Source: Lyophyllum atratum (taxonomy: Eukaryota > Basidiomycota > Agaricomycetes > Agaricales > Lyophyllaceae). From it: a DNA stretch of 64,000 nt. Position numbers and translations under genes: made by a program. Every line of letters starts with the position of its first letter. Position 1 is the first letter of the stretch. Location: positions 1,736,001 through 1,800,000 of the forward strand of contig JACGCN010000004.1 in the NCBI GenBank assembly GCA_014905825.1, read 5' to 3'. This document shows positions 1 through 11,813 of the stretch, piece after piece. The notes under the pieces were generated by a model. It did no database searches. It was not told where the DNA came from and saw nothing but the letters and a program-made list of their open reading frames with translations.

Positions 1-612
1 GAGCGGCTTTCAGTGTCTATCCCAAGATATCGCGGACAGATTCCAGCATATCGCCACGGATTAGAGAGCCCTCACTAACTATCAGGTCAAGGAGGAGGGC
101 GTTGCAAGCCAGCGGTGGGAAGTGTTTTGATCAATATCAAGCTGAGTTCCGCCACCAGCGGTAGGACCGAGGATAACCATCCAGCTATGACCCTAGGGAC
201 GAGTTATTGCATGGCGCATCACAGCGCACATGTGCTCCAGAGAGCAGCAGGTAGTTTTATCAAGTCTGAAGGGATCCGAACCAGGCGGACCCTGGAGGAA
301 ACAAATTTGCGTGGGGGGTTTGGTGGGGACCGAGGTAGAAAGAATGTGGGTCGCGAGAATGATGAACTGAGATTAAGTAACGGCCCAAGTGACAAATGCT
401 CTGGAGGTGTAGCCGCACTAGGTTATTAGAATGCTTGGTTTCATTAGCTGTGCGCGACATATAGGCTTGGTATGCTTAAAGTTTCTGTGACTATGACTGG
501 AAGCTAGCTAGGCAGGTAATGACGTCAGTCTTCTCACGTACTTATATAGTAAGGGATGGTAAACGGTCATTGGAGATATCCTGTAAACCAGTGTCAACCC
601 TTGCAGCGTATA
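1..612. other. intergenic, downstream of laccase
   Basis: No supportable gene. The open frames here (the longest about 100 codons) lack family resemblance, splice-linked partners or low-complexity coding character. It holds the 3' flank of the minus-strand laccase. Confidence 0.5.
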
Positions 613-2770
613 TCAGAGCTGGTCGGGCGTCGAGGAGTTATACTTAGGGCAGAGCTTGTCCCAAGATTCTAGATATGAAAGAAGTTAGCGAACGCCGGGT
701 ATTTCCACGTAGAAACGATTCCCACCCGGCACAGGGTTTTTCGCCTTAGTGTGCGCGGTGTCCTCGGCGAAGACGAGGGCAAGGCCTCTACAAAAAGGTC
801 ATTGATAAGTATCGGTTGAGGCAGGGCAAGATCATCATCACGTACAATTCGAGATGCCAGTCAATGTGGCTAGGCGTGAGCCATCAGTAGTGTCGACAGA
901 ACGTATAGGTGGGAAATGGCGTACCAGTGCAGGAACCAGGGACCGGCATTATCAGTGACAAAACGTATCGTCGCGTTTCCGTCTGCTAAACCTGTATTAA
1001 CGGTGTCGCGTCGGACGGGATCCAAGTAGTTGTATTCAGAACTGCCGCCACTCCGTACGACAGAGAAAGAATGCTAAGAGTAGCATTTTAGCGAGGAGTT
1101 TATCTAGAGTTATGAAGAACCTACACCATGAAGATGGAAAGGATGCTAATTTGTAAAGGTGCATCGTCAGCAATGGTTCAGGCGGCGAGCGGCAGGCACT
1201 TACGGGACCACCAAGTTCTACACCGGTTCCAGGTAGCGATAGTTCGATGACTTTGTTTGGAGGTAAGGAATGTACGCTTCCTTTGGGTAGGAGATCGCGC
1301 GCGTCTTGAGTCCCGCTAAGGATTTGAAGGAGGACTGGTACCGTAGGCGGAATAAATGGCGCTCCGTTCATCTCATAGTGGAAAGACGTGGCATTGAAGG
1401 TGTGTACAATGTTGAGATTCACGTCTGCGCCGCCTTTCCATGGCTTCCCAGGCGCTTTGGGGCTGTACAAAGCATGAAGGTCGACTTCTTTCAGCAGGTT
1501 TGCGACACGGTAGTTAGTGGTAGGATCCGTAGCGGGTGCACCGGCGTATCGGAGAATAGCCGAATTCCTGCCACCATCGAAGCCGGGGACGCTTCTGATA
1601 TCCGGATTGGCACGAACCCAGTAGTTGCCGACCGGTTGGTTGGCAGTCATGATGACTGAATAACGCTGGCCGGCGTAGATCTGGAGGGCATCCACCACAA
1701 GGGGGCGAGTGTATTCGCCGTCGGCTTCAATGACCGTGAAGGTGTGGTTATCGATGTGGAATTCAAAGGAGGAATCGCAAGACATGGCGATGATACGGAA
1801 TCGGTATCGTTTGTTCTTCTCCACATTGATAACGGACAGTGGTGCAGCAGTGCCATTAACAGCGCGGCCCTTTCCGTTGATGAGTGTCGCTTGAGACATC
1901 AAAGGCAACCCTCCGTTTGCCGCAGGAGCATAATCATGATACCTAAGATAGTATGAGCTAAGAATACTATAAAGGACGGGTGTTGAAACCCACCAGTCTG
2001 CCAAAGTAATAACGGTATTTTCTAAGACAAGGTTTAGTGGAAGGTAGTGAATAGTATGAGACGACAAACCATTATCAACATCATACATAGACTTGAATGG
2101 ATCATCGGGATCATAAATTACAAGAGGTCCGCGAAGGCCATCACAGTACTGAGTGGCTAACGGCGCGAGATTAGCTATATAGACGAGCAGAGTGAACATA
2201 ACTCACACAAATGAGAGTGATACCAGTATGTCCCAACTTGTGAAGGCACCGAGAATTGGTAGAGGAAAGAATCGCCAGGGGTAATGGGACATTGGGTAAC
2301 GAACGCCGTTCCATCAGCCCAATTCGTCCCTCTTTGGAATATACCATGCCAATGCTGTGTGCGAGGCTCTCCGTCACCACTGACTATGTCAAAATAGGCG
2401 AGACAAACTCACGATACTTGTACTGCGTAGCATGTTGCTATCTGTCAAGCGATTGATAACGTTGAGCTTGTAATGAGCGCCCTGGATATATCTGTTAGGG
2501 AATGCAGCGCCTAATCCACAGCAAAGAAAAACCTTCGACGCTTTGATGAGCGGTCCAGGAAAAGTTCCACCAGCGAGAACAGCACTTGATGACTATGTCA
2601 CTGACCATCGCAATGAAAATTTCGGAGGAAACATACGATCGAGAGAAGCCATCCGGGCTGATGACCTTGTTAGAGATAACAAGGTCAGAGACAGGGCCAA
2701 TCGATGCCGCGTTGGCAGTGACCGATAGAGAAATAGTGCAAAGAGCGATGATTCTACCTGCGGAAAACAT
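613..2770 (-). CDS. laccase (multicopper oxidase), 12 exons
   Basis: Secreted blue-copper oxidase that oxidises phenols and aryl amines and reduces O2 to water; in white-rot and litter fungi it acts on lignin-like substrates, pigments and toxic phenols. The spliced product is about 522 residues, normal for the family. It starts with a roughly 21-residue signal peptide ([15 protein letters not shown]...), then three cupredoxin domains. All four copper signatures can be read: [34 protein letters not shown] (after splicing), HPFHLHG|HSF, and WFLHC|HIDWHLE. The axial position ten residues past the cysteine is Leu. The C-terminus ends [14 protein letters not shown]. Exon 8 (1125-1145, 21 nt) and exon 10 (846-869, 24 nt) are microexons carrying copper ligands, so the largest unspliced frame (1036-2199) stops early without the gene being broken. 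A TATA box lies about 58 bp upstream of the ATG. N-glycosylation sequons such as NGT and NAT are present. Confidence 0.95.
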
Positions 2771-3655
2771 CGCACACACGTCGACTGATGAAATTGAAAG
2801 GCCAAAAGTTTGACCACCACCACCAGCTTTATAGAGTTCGAAGACGATCCGCATCGGTCGGTTCCTTTGAAAACAGTGGCCATAACCGTCTGATACGATG
2901 TGTTGACAAAAATGATGAACTAAGCCGAAGGAGAAGTGAGGGCGCCTCGTATCTGTCACTGGAATGAAGGCGGTGAAACCAGAACCTATCCGCCCGATTC
3001 GAGTGGTCGCATTGGTGAGGCCTTTGAAACGATGATGCGGAGGTACTATCCCGCGTTGGAGCGCTCTTCCATCTCCCACGACAAATAATATACACGTCCA
3101 GCCGTCCAGTCCGAGCATTAGCTAAAATCTAAAAGGGCATCGGCGTAATCACATGAGGCCCTCGGGCCCGTTACCTGCCTCCGCACAGCGTCTGACGAGA
3201 AGAGACGAAGATCTAACACATAGAAACCACGCCGCCAGCTAAACAGGTTCATCCCCACTTAGGCCAGCAACAAATTCGTACGTTGGAGTTGCGTTGGAGT
3301 CATCACTGTCGTGGGTTGATATTGATCAGCGATTCGCGCGAGGATACAGGGCATTCAGCAACGCACGATACACCAGGAGTGCCGCATTATCAGCCCGAAC
3401 TAACGATATATAGACAGCACCAGGTAGGTGATGGAAGGGCGTGATGAGTGAGGTTCAAAGTTATGATATTCAAATAATGCGCGCTCCATCAACGCGCACA
3501 TCACGTGGGAACCATACCTTCTGACTGCCACTACGATCGACCGTGACGGCGAGACTTGTGGATTTACCAGTAAACGCCAACGCTTCACGCTCTTTCCGAA
3601 CGCAGACATTCTTTCTATTCCGATACAAGAGTCGTACATACCGAGAGATGCAATG
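2771..3655. other. intergenic between laccase and ADE2
   Basis: Contains the laccase promoter and the ADE2 3' flank. Short overlapping frames on both strands show no recognisable product. Confidence 0.5.
2828..2833 (-). promoter_or_regulatory. TATA box of the laccase gene
   Basis: Read on minus, TATAAA sits about 58 bp upstream of the laccase ATG at 2770, an ordinary distance for a fungal core promoter. Confidence 0.5.
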
Positions 3656-5636
3656 TCATGTTCGCTTCACCACGTATTTCTCCCACCCCACCTCCTCCAG
3701 CGTCTTTACCTTACCCATTACTTCCTTCTCCAAGCCACTCAAATACTCATCCATGGCGGCGATCAGTGTCGGTGAGCTCGCAGCAAGAATCCGTACCGCG
3801 AGAAGCCCCGCATTGGTGCTGTTGTTAATGGCGACGGTCGCGACTGGGATGCCACGCTGAATGAATGATCATGAGTTGACAACTGATAACACGCAACACG
3901 GGAAAAACGAGGTGGCTGACTTACCGGCATTTGGACGATGCTGTGGAGAGAGTCCACCCCGTCGAGGGTACTTCCTTTCACAGGCACTCCAATCACGGGC
4001 AGGGCAGTCATCGAGGCGACCATCCCAGGGAGGTGAGCTGCGCCGCCAGCCCCCGCGATAATGGTCCGCAGCCCACGAGTGGCCGCAGCCCGTGCATATT
4101 CCACGAGCCTGTCTGGAGTGCGATGGGCAGAGACGATGGTAAGCTCATACGGGATTCGGAATCGGTCAAGGATGCGCGCAGCGGGGAGCATGACTGGCAG
4201 ATCCGAGTCAGAGCCCATAATTATTCCGACTAGTGGTTGGGGATCCGAGAATCCAGACCCGGGCGCTGGGGCAGCAGGTGCATACAGGTTGATCTCATCC
4301 GCGGTGCTTGAGGGCAATAATTCGAGAAGGGGCCGCAGGCGCGAATGCATCTGGGCATCTGAATCTGCCACGATCGTTATGTGTCCCATTTTGCGGCCTT
4401 TGCGGCATTCTGACTTTCCGTAAAGGTGGACAGAGGCGCCGGGTATTGTAAGAGCCACATGGGTGATCTTATTTATCTCCTCCATGGACGACGAGTGCCC
4501 AATCAGGTTCAACATCACGGTCGATGGAACTTTGAGGGCGGTGGATCCAAGAGGTAGATTTAAGATCGCGCGAAGATGGTTCTCGTATTGAGATGTCTCG
4601 CATGCCTCAATAGTATAGTGCCCAGAGTTGTGTGGACGAGGAGCAATTTCATTGATATAAAGGCCACCTTAGATAGATATCAGCGCGGGTATGCATACAG
4701 ACCTGCGATTGACCGACCGTCCTCCATGAGGAACATTTCCACACCAAATACGCCGGCACCCGTGAAAGTCTTGACCGCAGCTTCAGCGACATCGCGCGCA
4801 CGTCGAGAAAGGGTGGGATCGCGACTCCGTAATGGTGCGAAGACTAGATGGCAGATGTTGTCTTTATGTATCGTTTCGACCGCGGGGTATGACTGCACTT
4901 CTCCGTCGACAGTACGAACAACCATAACAGCAATCTCCTTGATAAACGGAACCCACTTTTCGGCGTAGAGTGGACGATTTCCTAACGCTGATATCGCTTC
5001 GGTGATTTGGTTCAACTCCCGAACGACGTAGTTCCCCCGACCATCATACGCCAACGTGCGACTCTTGAGCATCAAAGGCAAGCCCAACTGTCCTGCGACA
5101 TCCCTAACAGATTCTTCCGTTGTGCCTACTGGCAAAAACTCGGAAATTGGACAGCTGTGTGATGATAAGTGTTCCTTCTGCCTAAACTTATCCTGGATGA
5201 TCTGGATCGTGGTGGGGCTTGGATGTATAGCCAGAGGGTTTTTGCGGGGAGTGCCTTGTATGTCCTCGAGGGTTTTAACGTCGACATGTTCTATCTCGAC
5301 AGTCAGGACATCGACTTTGTTTGCGAGGACCCGTATCTTTTCGGGGTCAGTGAAAGAGCCGTCGATATGAGCAAGGTTCGGAGACACGGGCGCGATGACT
5401 TGTTTCGCAGGCGAATTTTCCCCAACATCGAGGATCACAACTTTAACATCGAGAAGTGATGCTGAAGCGGCCAGCATACGTCCCAATTGGCCACCGCCTA
5501 ATGCAAAAGGGTTGGAATTTAACGGCTGAGCCTCAGCTTAGGATCGAAGTCTGAAAGAGTAGTGAGACTTCCGGAGAACACCACATAGATACGCAGACGT
5601 ACACCCACCAAGGATCCCAACGATTCTGTCAGTCAT
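3656..5636 (-). CDS. ADE2: phosphoribosylaminoimidazole carboxylase (ADE2), bifunctional PurK-PurE type
   Basis: Carboxylates aminoimidazole ribonucleotide in de novo purine synthesis, in the cytosol. The N-terminal half is an ATP-grasp PurK-like domain ([20 protein letters not shown], then EIEHVD and IHPSP, then [19 protein letters not shown]). The C-terminal half is PurE ([71 protein letters not shown]). I read four exons: 5636-5609, 5497-4718, 4667-3925 and 3856-3656. The first intron splits the Gly-rich nucleotide loop after GILG; the second falls in [12 protein letters not shown]. The fusion of both domains is the normal fungal arrangement. The product ends [13 protein letters not shown]. 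Nothing appears broken. Confidence 0.96.
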
Positions 5637-5802
5637 AGTGTACAAGGAATGAACGTGATGGCGTGGAGACGAGGAGGTAGCAACTTCAAATCTAACAAAA
5701 ATTTAGGTCTTAGACTGACCCTAACCATAGATTGGGTTTTGTACTCTTCCACGTGTTGCAAATCTCCAAAACCTCCTCTTGCACTTTTTTCACTCGCCTA
5801 AA

Positions 5803-6460
5803 ATGCCTCCTGCAGCTGCTAGACCTGCACCGAGGAAACGTGTGCGGAAACGCAAGAGAAGGGCGGTATCAGAGTCATCTTCCTCGTCCTCATCGTCAGA
5901 ATCAGAGTCAGAAGGAGAAGAACAGCAGAAGCCGCCCAAACCTATCGCAAAGCCAGTAGTTGTCCAGCCTGTGACATCCTCCTCGGAATCGTCGACTGAG
6001 TCATCTTCTGATTCGGAATCCGAGCCAGAAGCTATCATTCCAGCCATTCCTACCCCCACTTCACGACAGCCAGATGCAGCACCGAAAACACGACCAATCC
6101 GCCGTACATCGCCCTCACCCTCACCTCCGCCTAGCGAAATTCCACCGTTCATAAACGAGACAGACCCTGCGGAGAAGGAATCTCAAGAACAGATGATGAA
6201 AGCGAAGTTTAGAAAGTTTTGGATGGCATCGGTCGCAGACGGGTTTAAAGACGACCTTGAAGAGATACGGAAGGTCCGTTCGCTCAACCATCGAGTCAAA
6301 AATATCATGCTGACGAAAATGATTCCAGGAGCCAAATTTGGGGACCTCACGCCTGTCTTTATTGATCGATTCTCTGGCATCTGGTGCTGACGTATTCGCA
6401 TCCTCATCGCAACCTGGCAAAAGTGGTAGTATCAACGAGATCGAGGTTATCCTAGAGTGA
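5803..6460 (+). CDS. RSA3: ribosome assembly protein 3 (Rsa3-like)
   Basis: Predicted nucleolar factor for 60S subunit assembly. The N-terminal half is basic then a Ser/Glu/Asp-rich low-complexity region (residues about 10-120), as expected for a nucleolar linker. The C-terminal part carries the Rsa3 domain: FRKFWMASVADGFKDDLEEI, followed after one intron (6274-6328) by RKEPNLGTSRLSLLIDSLAS-type sequence and GADVF. Exon 2 ends at the TGA at 6458-6460. An ATG eight codons upstream (5779) is also in frame, but MPPAAARPAPRKR is preferred. An alternative use of GTATTC in exon 2 as a donor could give a different short C-terminus reading to about 6576; I consider it less likely. Confidence 0.8.
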
Positions 6461-7346
6461 CAATAATTTGGAAAGCTAGTTGATAAGGAAACACTCGAAC
6501 GACACACAACAGTGGCCCGAAATATGGATGACCACGCACTATCGATACTCAAACAGGATAGGTGGTAGAGACTGGCCTCTTCTCGCTTTCTCGGGTATAG
6601 ATACGGCGAAAGAGAATCTCAGTGGTCTGCAACTTTGAACGGTGTCGTATTCGACCTGTCTCTGCCCCCTGTCCTTCTGTCCTCTGGCACTGTCCCTTCC
6701 AGTTCCGAACCCTTCACATTTTCGTCGGTGCACTCCCCGATGGAGGAACCATAATGAAGGGCTATAGCGACCACCCGAGGAATAGTGTGTTGTATCCTTT
6801 TGTATCCTGAATGCAACACGTCATAAAATCCAATCGCCACTTCCTCTGGTCGAATGAACTTGCATCATGATATGCACAATTACCAAAGCTATGCTGGCCG
6901 CCAGGGTCAAATGCCACGGGCGAGGGCAAACGGTGGCACGATAAACAATGGCTATGGCCGTGGGTGCGGAACATAACGATGGTTGGGCCAGGACGGTTGG
7001 CCAACATGTGCGTTTGGGTGGATCGGGGGCATTTATCTTTGCACGTAGTATAAAGGTGCAAGACTTCCCCTCGAAAACAGATATCTCATACACCTACTTC
7101 GTGCGCATCATACCAGATAGTTATGACAATAATTAGGAACTCGCAGTCTCAGGCTAACATTGCAGTCGGTACGTCTTCAGCTATCCCAGGCGTCAACGAC
7201 GCAAAAGCTCACTGTATATGTCCGTCAGGTGCCGCTGCCGTAGGGTGTTCAAGCAGGTAAGAGACATGTTCCATTCCTCGCATTAGTACATTATTAACCA
7301 TTCGAACAAATTTGATCTCCAAAGTCGGAAGGCTACGACCGCACGC
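6461..7346. other. intergenic stretch
   Basis: Open frames of under 100 codons on both strands without recognisable domains. An upstream exon of the small protein that follows may lie near its 3' end, but I could not place it. Confidence 0.4.
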
Positions 7347-7661
7347 GTGCAGCCAGCTCAGTCAAAAAGACGCGCCAGTCTGAGGGCCGAGGAGAGCGCG
7401 TCTGCAGCTTACAAGAGGTTGAAGCGCCTCAGTCCCAACATACTGGACCCAATGGAGCGAAAGGCACTTCTTATGGCGGACCGTTGGACTGAGAACGTCG
7501 AGCCCACAACTGTCGGATGCCGTGGCTGTGGCAAGACGATCAAGTTGGAGAGAAAGGGAACATGTCAGTATTACGGTTTCAACTGGAAGAAGCATCGAGG
7601 GGGATGCAAGAAGATAAAGTGGCTAGAAGAAAAGGAGCAGGAGGAGGGGGTAACTCAATGA
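7347..7661 (+). CDS. small Cys/His (zinc-finger-like) protein, 5' end unresolved
   Basis: An open frame whose C-terminal half looks coding: a basic, Ser/Arg-rich start (SKRRASLRAEESASAAYKRL), a short charged stretch ending in WTENVEPTTVGCRGCGKTIK, then YYGFNWKKHRGGCKKI. The CxxC ... HxxxxC arrangement would bind one zinc ion. From memory, Agaricomycetes carry families of short hypothetical proteins with this 'VEP...C.GC.K.IKL ... W..H...C' pattern; no function is established to my knowledge. The frame opens with a GTG and no in-frame ATG is near, so the true start must be in an unplaced upstream exon. The end at 7661 is a plain TGA. Confidence 0.5.
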   Translation: MQPAQSKRRASLRAEESASAAYKRLKRLSPNILDPMERKALLMADRWTENVEPTTVGCRGCGKTIKLERKGTCQYYGFNWKKHRGGCKKIKWLEEKEQEEGVTQ

Positions 7662-8731
7662 TTCTCTGTCAAATGAGAATCTTATTGATCGAATTTCCCG
7701 CTAGGCTGGTGAGACACAAACCTCTAATTTCCAGTACACTGCCCCAGGGACTCAGAAGTATCGACTTGAAGGGCAATACAGCCATTGCGAGGATAGATAT
7801 CTATCAGAGCTGAATGAAGACGGCAGAGGCCATCAGGCGCCAGAGTCGGCTTCATCTCACTATACCCCATGCCGCATCAGCGCAGGATCCCAGCCAGACA
7901 CGAACATGGTATCGTTCCCAGTCTCGAGATATGACGGTACGTGCGAAAACCCCGCTCGTTACGAAGTCTGTTAACGGGACCAGAAGATGTAGGTCCGACG
8001 CGTGATTCATCATGGGCAACGATGGATGCACGCGAATTCTCCGTGGGGGAATACAGTCATGTACTGAGCGAGCGGTCAGAAGCTGAACGTACCGCCATTT
8101 TGCTGCTTACACGCATGGGGCATGCAGCAGAGATTGCAAACAACTGCTGGAATGGGACAAGTCGTAAGAATACTTGATGACGGTAGATGGGGCAGACATT
8201 GGACTCGATATTCGGTGGTCGCATTCGGTGTACGTTACATAGGAACATGGATTTTGCATGAATCTGGATCAACTTTTGGCCGACGACACATCGTGTTTCT
8301 TGGATCATCCGTCCATCTTCAATTCAGATCTTCAATTCTACCTGACGTCAAAGTAGAGATATACGAAGGCACGCGGCTTCAAAGAGGGATAGGGCCATAG
8401 TGCAAGGCCTGAGCTATGCGGATCTTGCTATTCATTATATTCTTTTCCTGTGTCAAGCCAGGATAAGTATTGGGCAAACAAGACACCAAACACGTAAAAT
8501 TTGGCGGAGAACGTGAAGGTTTCGATTGGAGCTAGCGATGTTCAGAAATTTCCAAGAAACGGTGAAGCACAGACGCACAAGAAAGTGTGATCAAGAATGA
8601 GCTAACAGTCGAACAATGGGAGCCACTCTAGTCGCAGTGTTGTTGTGGTTGGCGGGAATGATGACAATGAGGTTAAGTTGCGTCCTCGACGTACACTAGC
8701 AGTACATTTAGTATTTTTGATTTCACTCAGA
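7662..8731. other. intergenic stretch
   Basis: Several overlapping frames of 60-100 codons but no domain, no convincing splice-linked model and no repeat. The last part is the 3' flank of BRF1. Confidence 0.4.
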
Positions 8732-11241
8732 TCAAATCTCCTGTTCATATGCATCCTCCCATCCTGTTTCAGGACCTCCATAATCACTCCCCTCATCAGC
8801 GTCAGCGTCAGCATCCACATCCTCTTCACCCGGTATTGGTGGTCGTTTCCTGGCCGTTGACGGAGGAGCGGGCGGCACAGCAACGGACCCAGGCTCTTCC
8901 TCAATGATCACCATGCCCATCCCCGCATCGTCGCTCTTGTCGTCGCCAATCGTGTACAGCTCAGCGTCGTCCTTCTCATCGCTGATGCCCATACCTGCCG
9001 CGAACGATGGCGGTCCCCCGCCCTCGACGAACAGGTCCTTGAGCGCGTCGTAGTTGATCCGTTTGCTGTATTTCGGGTTCTTCTTGAGCAGGTTGCGCAC
9101 CGATTCAGCGGCGGTATGCCCGTGGGGCGTGGTCGCGTCGCGTGGTTTATTGTTCGTCTTCCGGCGCTGTTGGAAGTGGAAAGATATGTTGAGCACGAAG
9201 TTGACAGAGACATAACAACGATAAACAAGAGGTAATTGGGCAGAAACAAATTTTGCCAAAAGCGAGAAACGAACCTTCCTACTCTTGGTCGCCGAGCCAG
9301 ATTCTTGATCACCTTTCGCTAAAAAAATCCATTCAGCAATGTGAACATTGTGCCGCCGCAGAATTGCCTTCCATATGATGGAAAGTCAAAACATACGGCA
9401 GACGTGTTCTGAAGAAATATGAGCTCACCTGCAATGGCTTCGAGATAATCCTTGTTCAGCTCAACCCAGACACGTTCCTTGATTCTTACTTCTGCATCCG
9501 ACAGCAAGAAACGGTCAAGCTCCTCCTCATCAAGCCCTAGCAGTTCATCTTCTACGATGATTTGGGCAAGCCGTCGCTCCTCTGCCTCATCAAGAGCATC
9601 ACTGAGCATCGCGCCCTGCGTATTTTGCAAGAAGGTAGAAACCTCCTCTGCGAGAACCGTTGAGACCGTTTCGTCGACTTCGGAAGGCGGAGCTGCTACT
9701 AGAGTAGAAGAGGAAGAGGGACCATCCAAGGACGATGTGGGTAACTGAGGCTCTATGCGAGGCTGAGGTGTAGGCGGAGGTAGAGCTCGAGGCTGAGAAG
9801 GTTGCACCGTCGGTATAGAATCTGGTTCAAGGAGCGCCGGGTCAATGTTGTAGTTCGAATCGTCCATGTCGTGGTCAGGCATAAAAAGCGGAACGGGCTG
9901 TATCGTTCCCTCCAGAATTCCTTCATTCAATAGCGAAGGATCTATCGGGGTGGGTCCGGGTAGAGGTGCATCGTCTTCAGGAGGCTCCCCCTCTTCGTCG
10001 GTATCTTCCCCCCTCTTCCGCTTTTTCTTCTTCTTCTTCGAACCTTTCTTCTTCCCCTTCCCCTTTGTGATCTCTCCAACCTGCTCGTCACCATCTTGAT
10101 ACGGGTCTTCTGTCGCCGCCCTCTCCGCCTCCTCTTTCTCCTTCCCCTTGGTAAATGCCGGTGGGTCCATCTCCTCCTCCAACCAGACGTTCCTAAAGTC
10201 CGCAAGAGTCAAACTCCCACTGGGTGTGTTCTTGAACTCATCGAGCCGCTTCTTTAGAGTTGTGTCCGCGATCTTCACGACCTGCACGATCTCCTCGACC
10301 GATCTCCGGAAGTTATTCATGCGTGCTGCCAGAAGCAGCGCCGCTCCGCAGATGCCAGCTGGGCGTCGCCCGCGTGTCATCCAATCGCGGTCAAAGCGCT
10401 GCACCAAACGCACAGCGTCCGTCGCCACCTTGTGTGTCTCGTCTCCGAATTCTAGCAGAGCAGAAAAGCGGGAAATGTAATGCGAAGGATCGACTAGGGG
10501 CAGGCGTAGATTCAGGGTCTGGACAAGCTGGAGATATGTGTGGCCAAGTTCAAATACATTGACCTAAGCTCAGGGTATGAGATGTGTTAGGGCGAGAATA
10601 CGATGGCAGAAATACCTGAAGAAGGTCGGAGAAATCTATAAGCATGTAATTCCGGGTTTCCTTCTGCCGGCACGCGACGTATAAGCACACAGCTACAACA
10701 TTCAAGCTCTTGCGGCCTTTCGTGAACTTGTGTTCGACAGCCAGGGTGTACATCCTGGTGGCTGCTAAGCAGACGATATCAGACAGGCGGAGTACATTGG
10801 CTATACTCTGTATTTTCTTGCTTGCTAGCGTACGCATCAGCCTTCAATTGCAGCATTAGTAGGACGATGAACACACCGTTGGCTATCGTCTGTTCACGAG
10901 ATTCACTGTTGCCTCGATTCCCATACGGGCCCGTCATCCTGGCATGAGCTGGAAAGATTCGAATAAGTAGACGCAAAAAAATTGACAATCTAGCACGCAC
11001 TGGCTCCTTGACTAACAAAGGACCCTTGCACCATCGCGGCACCATTCGACGTCTCCCCAAATGCGACCTCACTCACAATCGCGCCCTCCTCTACCACCGT
11101 CCCACACTTGACGCAAAAGCCGTTACCGGCTGCGGTATCATATTCGATTACAGTTCCTCCGCAATCGTTACAAACAGGCTAAAGGACAAGGCAAAGTAAA
11201 GATTAGATAACACAGCAGAATGAACGCAATGCACGTACCAT
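8732..11241 (-). CDS. BRF1: transcription factor IIIB subunit BRF1
   Basis: Recruits RNA polymerase III to tRNA and 5S genes as part of TFIIIB, in the nucleus. In order: an N-terminal zinc ribbon (CNDCGGTVIEYD ... GNGFCVKCGTVVEEG); a first TFIIB cyclin repeat (EQTIANASKKIQSIANVLRL, VVAVCLYVACRQKETRNYML); a second cyclin repeat (RFDRDWMTRGRRPAGICGAA); a Lys/Glu linker with a long lysine run; the conserved TBP-binding block (DELLGLDEEELDRFLLSDAE); and a C-terminal block with KKNPKYSKRINYDALKDLF. The acidic tail ends WEDAYEQEI. The first exon appears to be only the ATG (11239-11241), followed directly by GTACGT. Other introns fall after VSQGA, after TIAN and after SDLLQ, and two near 9.2-9.4 kb. 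Confidence 0.93.
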
Positions 11242-11813
11242 TAATCTGATGCCTGCAAAGCAGGAGAGATGTTTCGAATCTCAAAGAAAAGGGTATGGAT
11301 ACAAAAAAAGAGTGGATAAAGATAAAAACGAAAGCAGCAAAGGTGGAAAACCGGAAAGATGAGACACGCGCAAAAGAATTCGAGTCACACCAATGTGAAG
11401 CGTCACGCCGTTGTAATCAAGTGTCACGCCATGGCCTCAAGGGTCTAAATATAGACAACATCAAGAGCCATCGTTTCGCAGGCCTTGCACACTACACAGG
11501 CCGCGACAAGCCACAACCGCAACCACTTTGAAAGTCGTGGCTCAACGTCAACTTTGGACAGGCCTAATGCTGAGGATCCTGTCCTTGATCATGAAGGTCT
11601 ATAAGGAGGTCATAGTAGCAAGAATAAAATGTCCAATCTTTCTTGAGTCTTGACCATGAAAATGTTGATATTTCGAGACCAGATAGCAAGAATAATGAGC
11701 GTACAAAACCTATGCTAATGAGTGTGATATTACTATGCAATGTCGGAACGAGAAAACGATCGAAAACTACGAGACGAGATATATAGAAATGGCCAACAAT
11801 ACCCACGAGACAC
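11242..11813. other. intergenic between BRF1 start and kinase 3' end
   Basis: Holds the BRF1 5' flank. A 78-codon open frame at 11295-11531 is Lys/Glu-rich but has no recognisable features and is not called. Confidence 0.4.

Noticed and set aside
1036..1200. Apparent premature end of the laccase after [10 protein letters not shown]
   Set aside because: Explained by introns: GTAAGT follows directly, and the remaining exons can be read down to 613.
1306..1659. 117-codon plus frame inside the laccase locus
   Set aside because: Antisense shadow of laccase exon 7; no features of its own.
5790..6152. 120-codon minus frame rich in Gly, Asp and Ser
   Set aside because: Reverse complement of the low-complexity Ser/Glu region of Rsa3.
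6461..6576. Extra C-terminal exon of Rsa3 reading LVDKETLERHTTVARN
   Set aside because: It joins in frame only through a 30-nt intron or by deleting the conserved GADVF end, so the plain TGA at 6458 is preferred.
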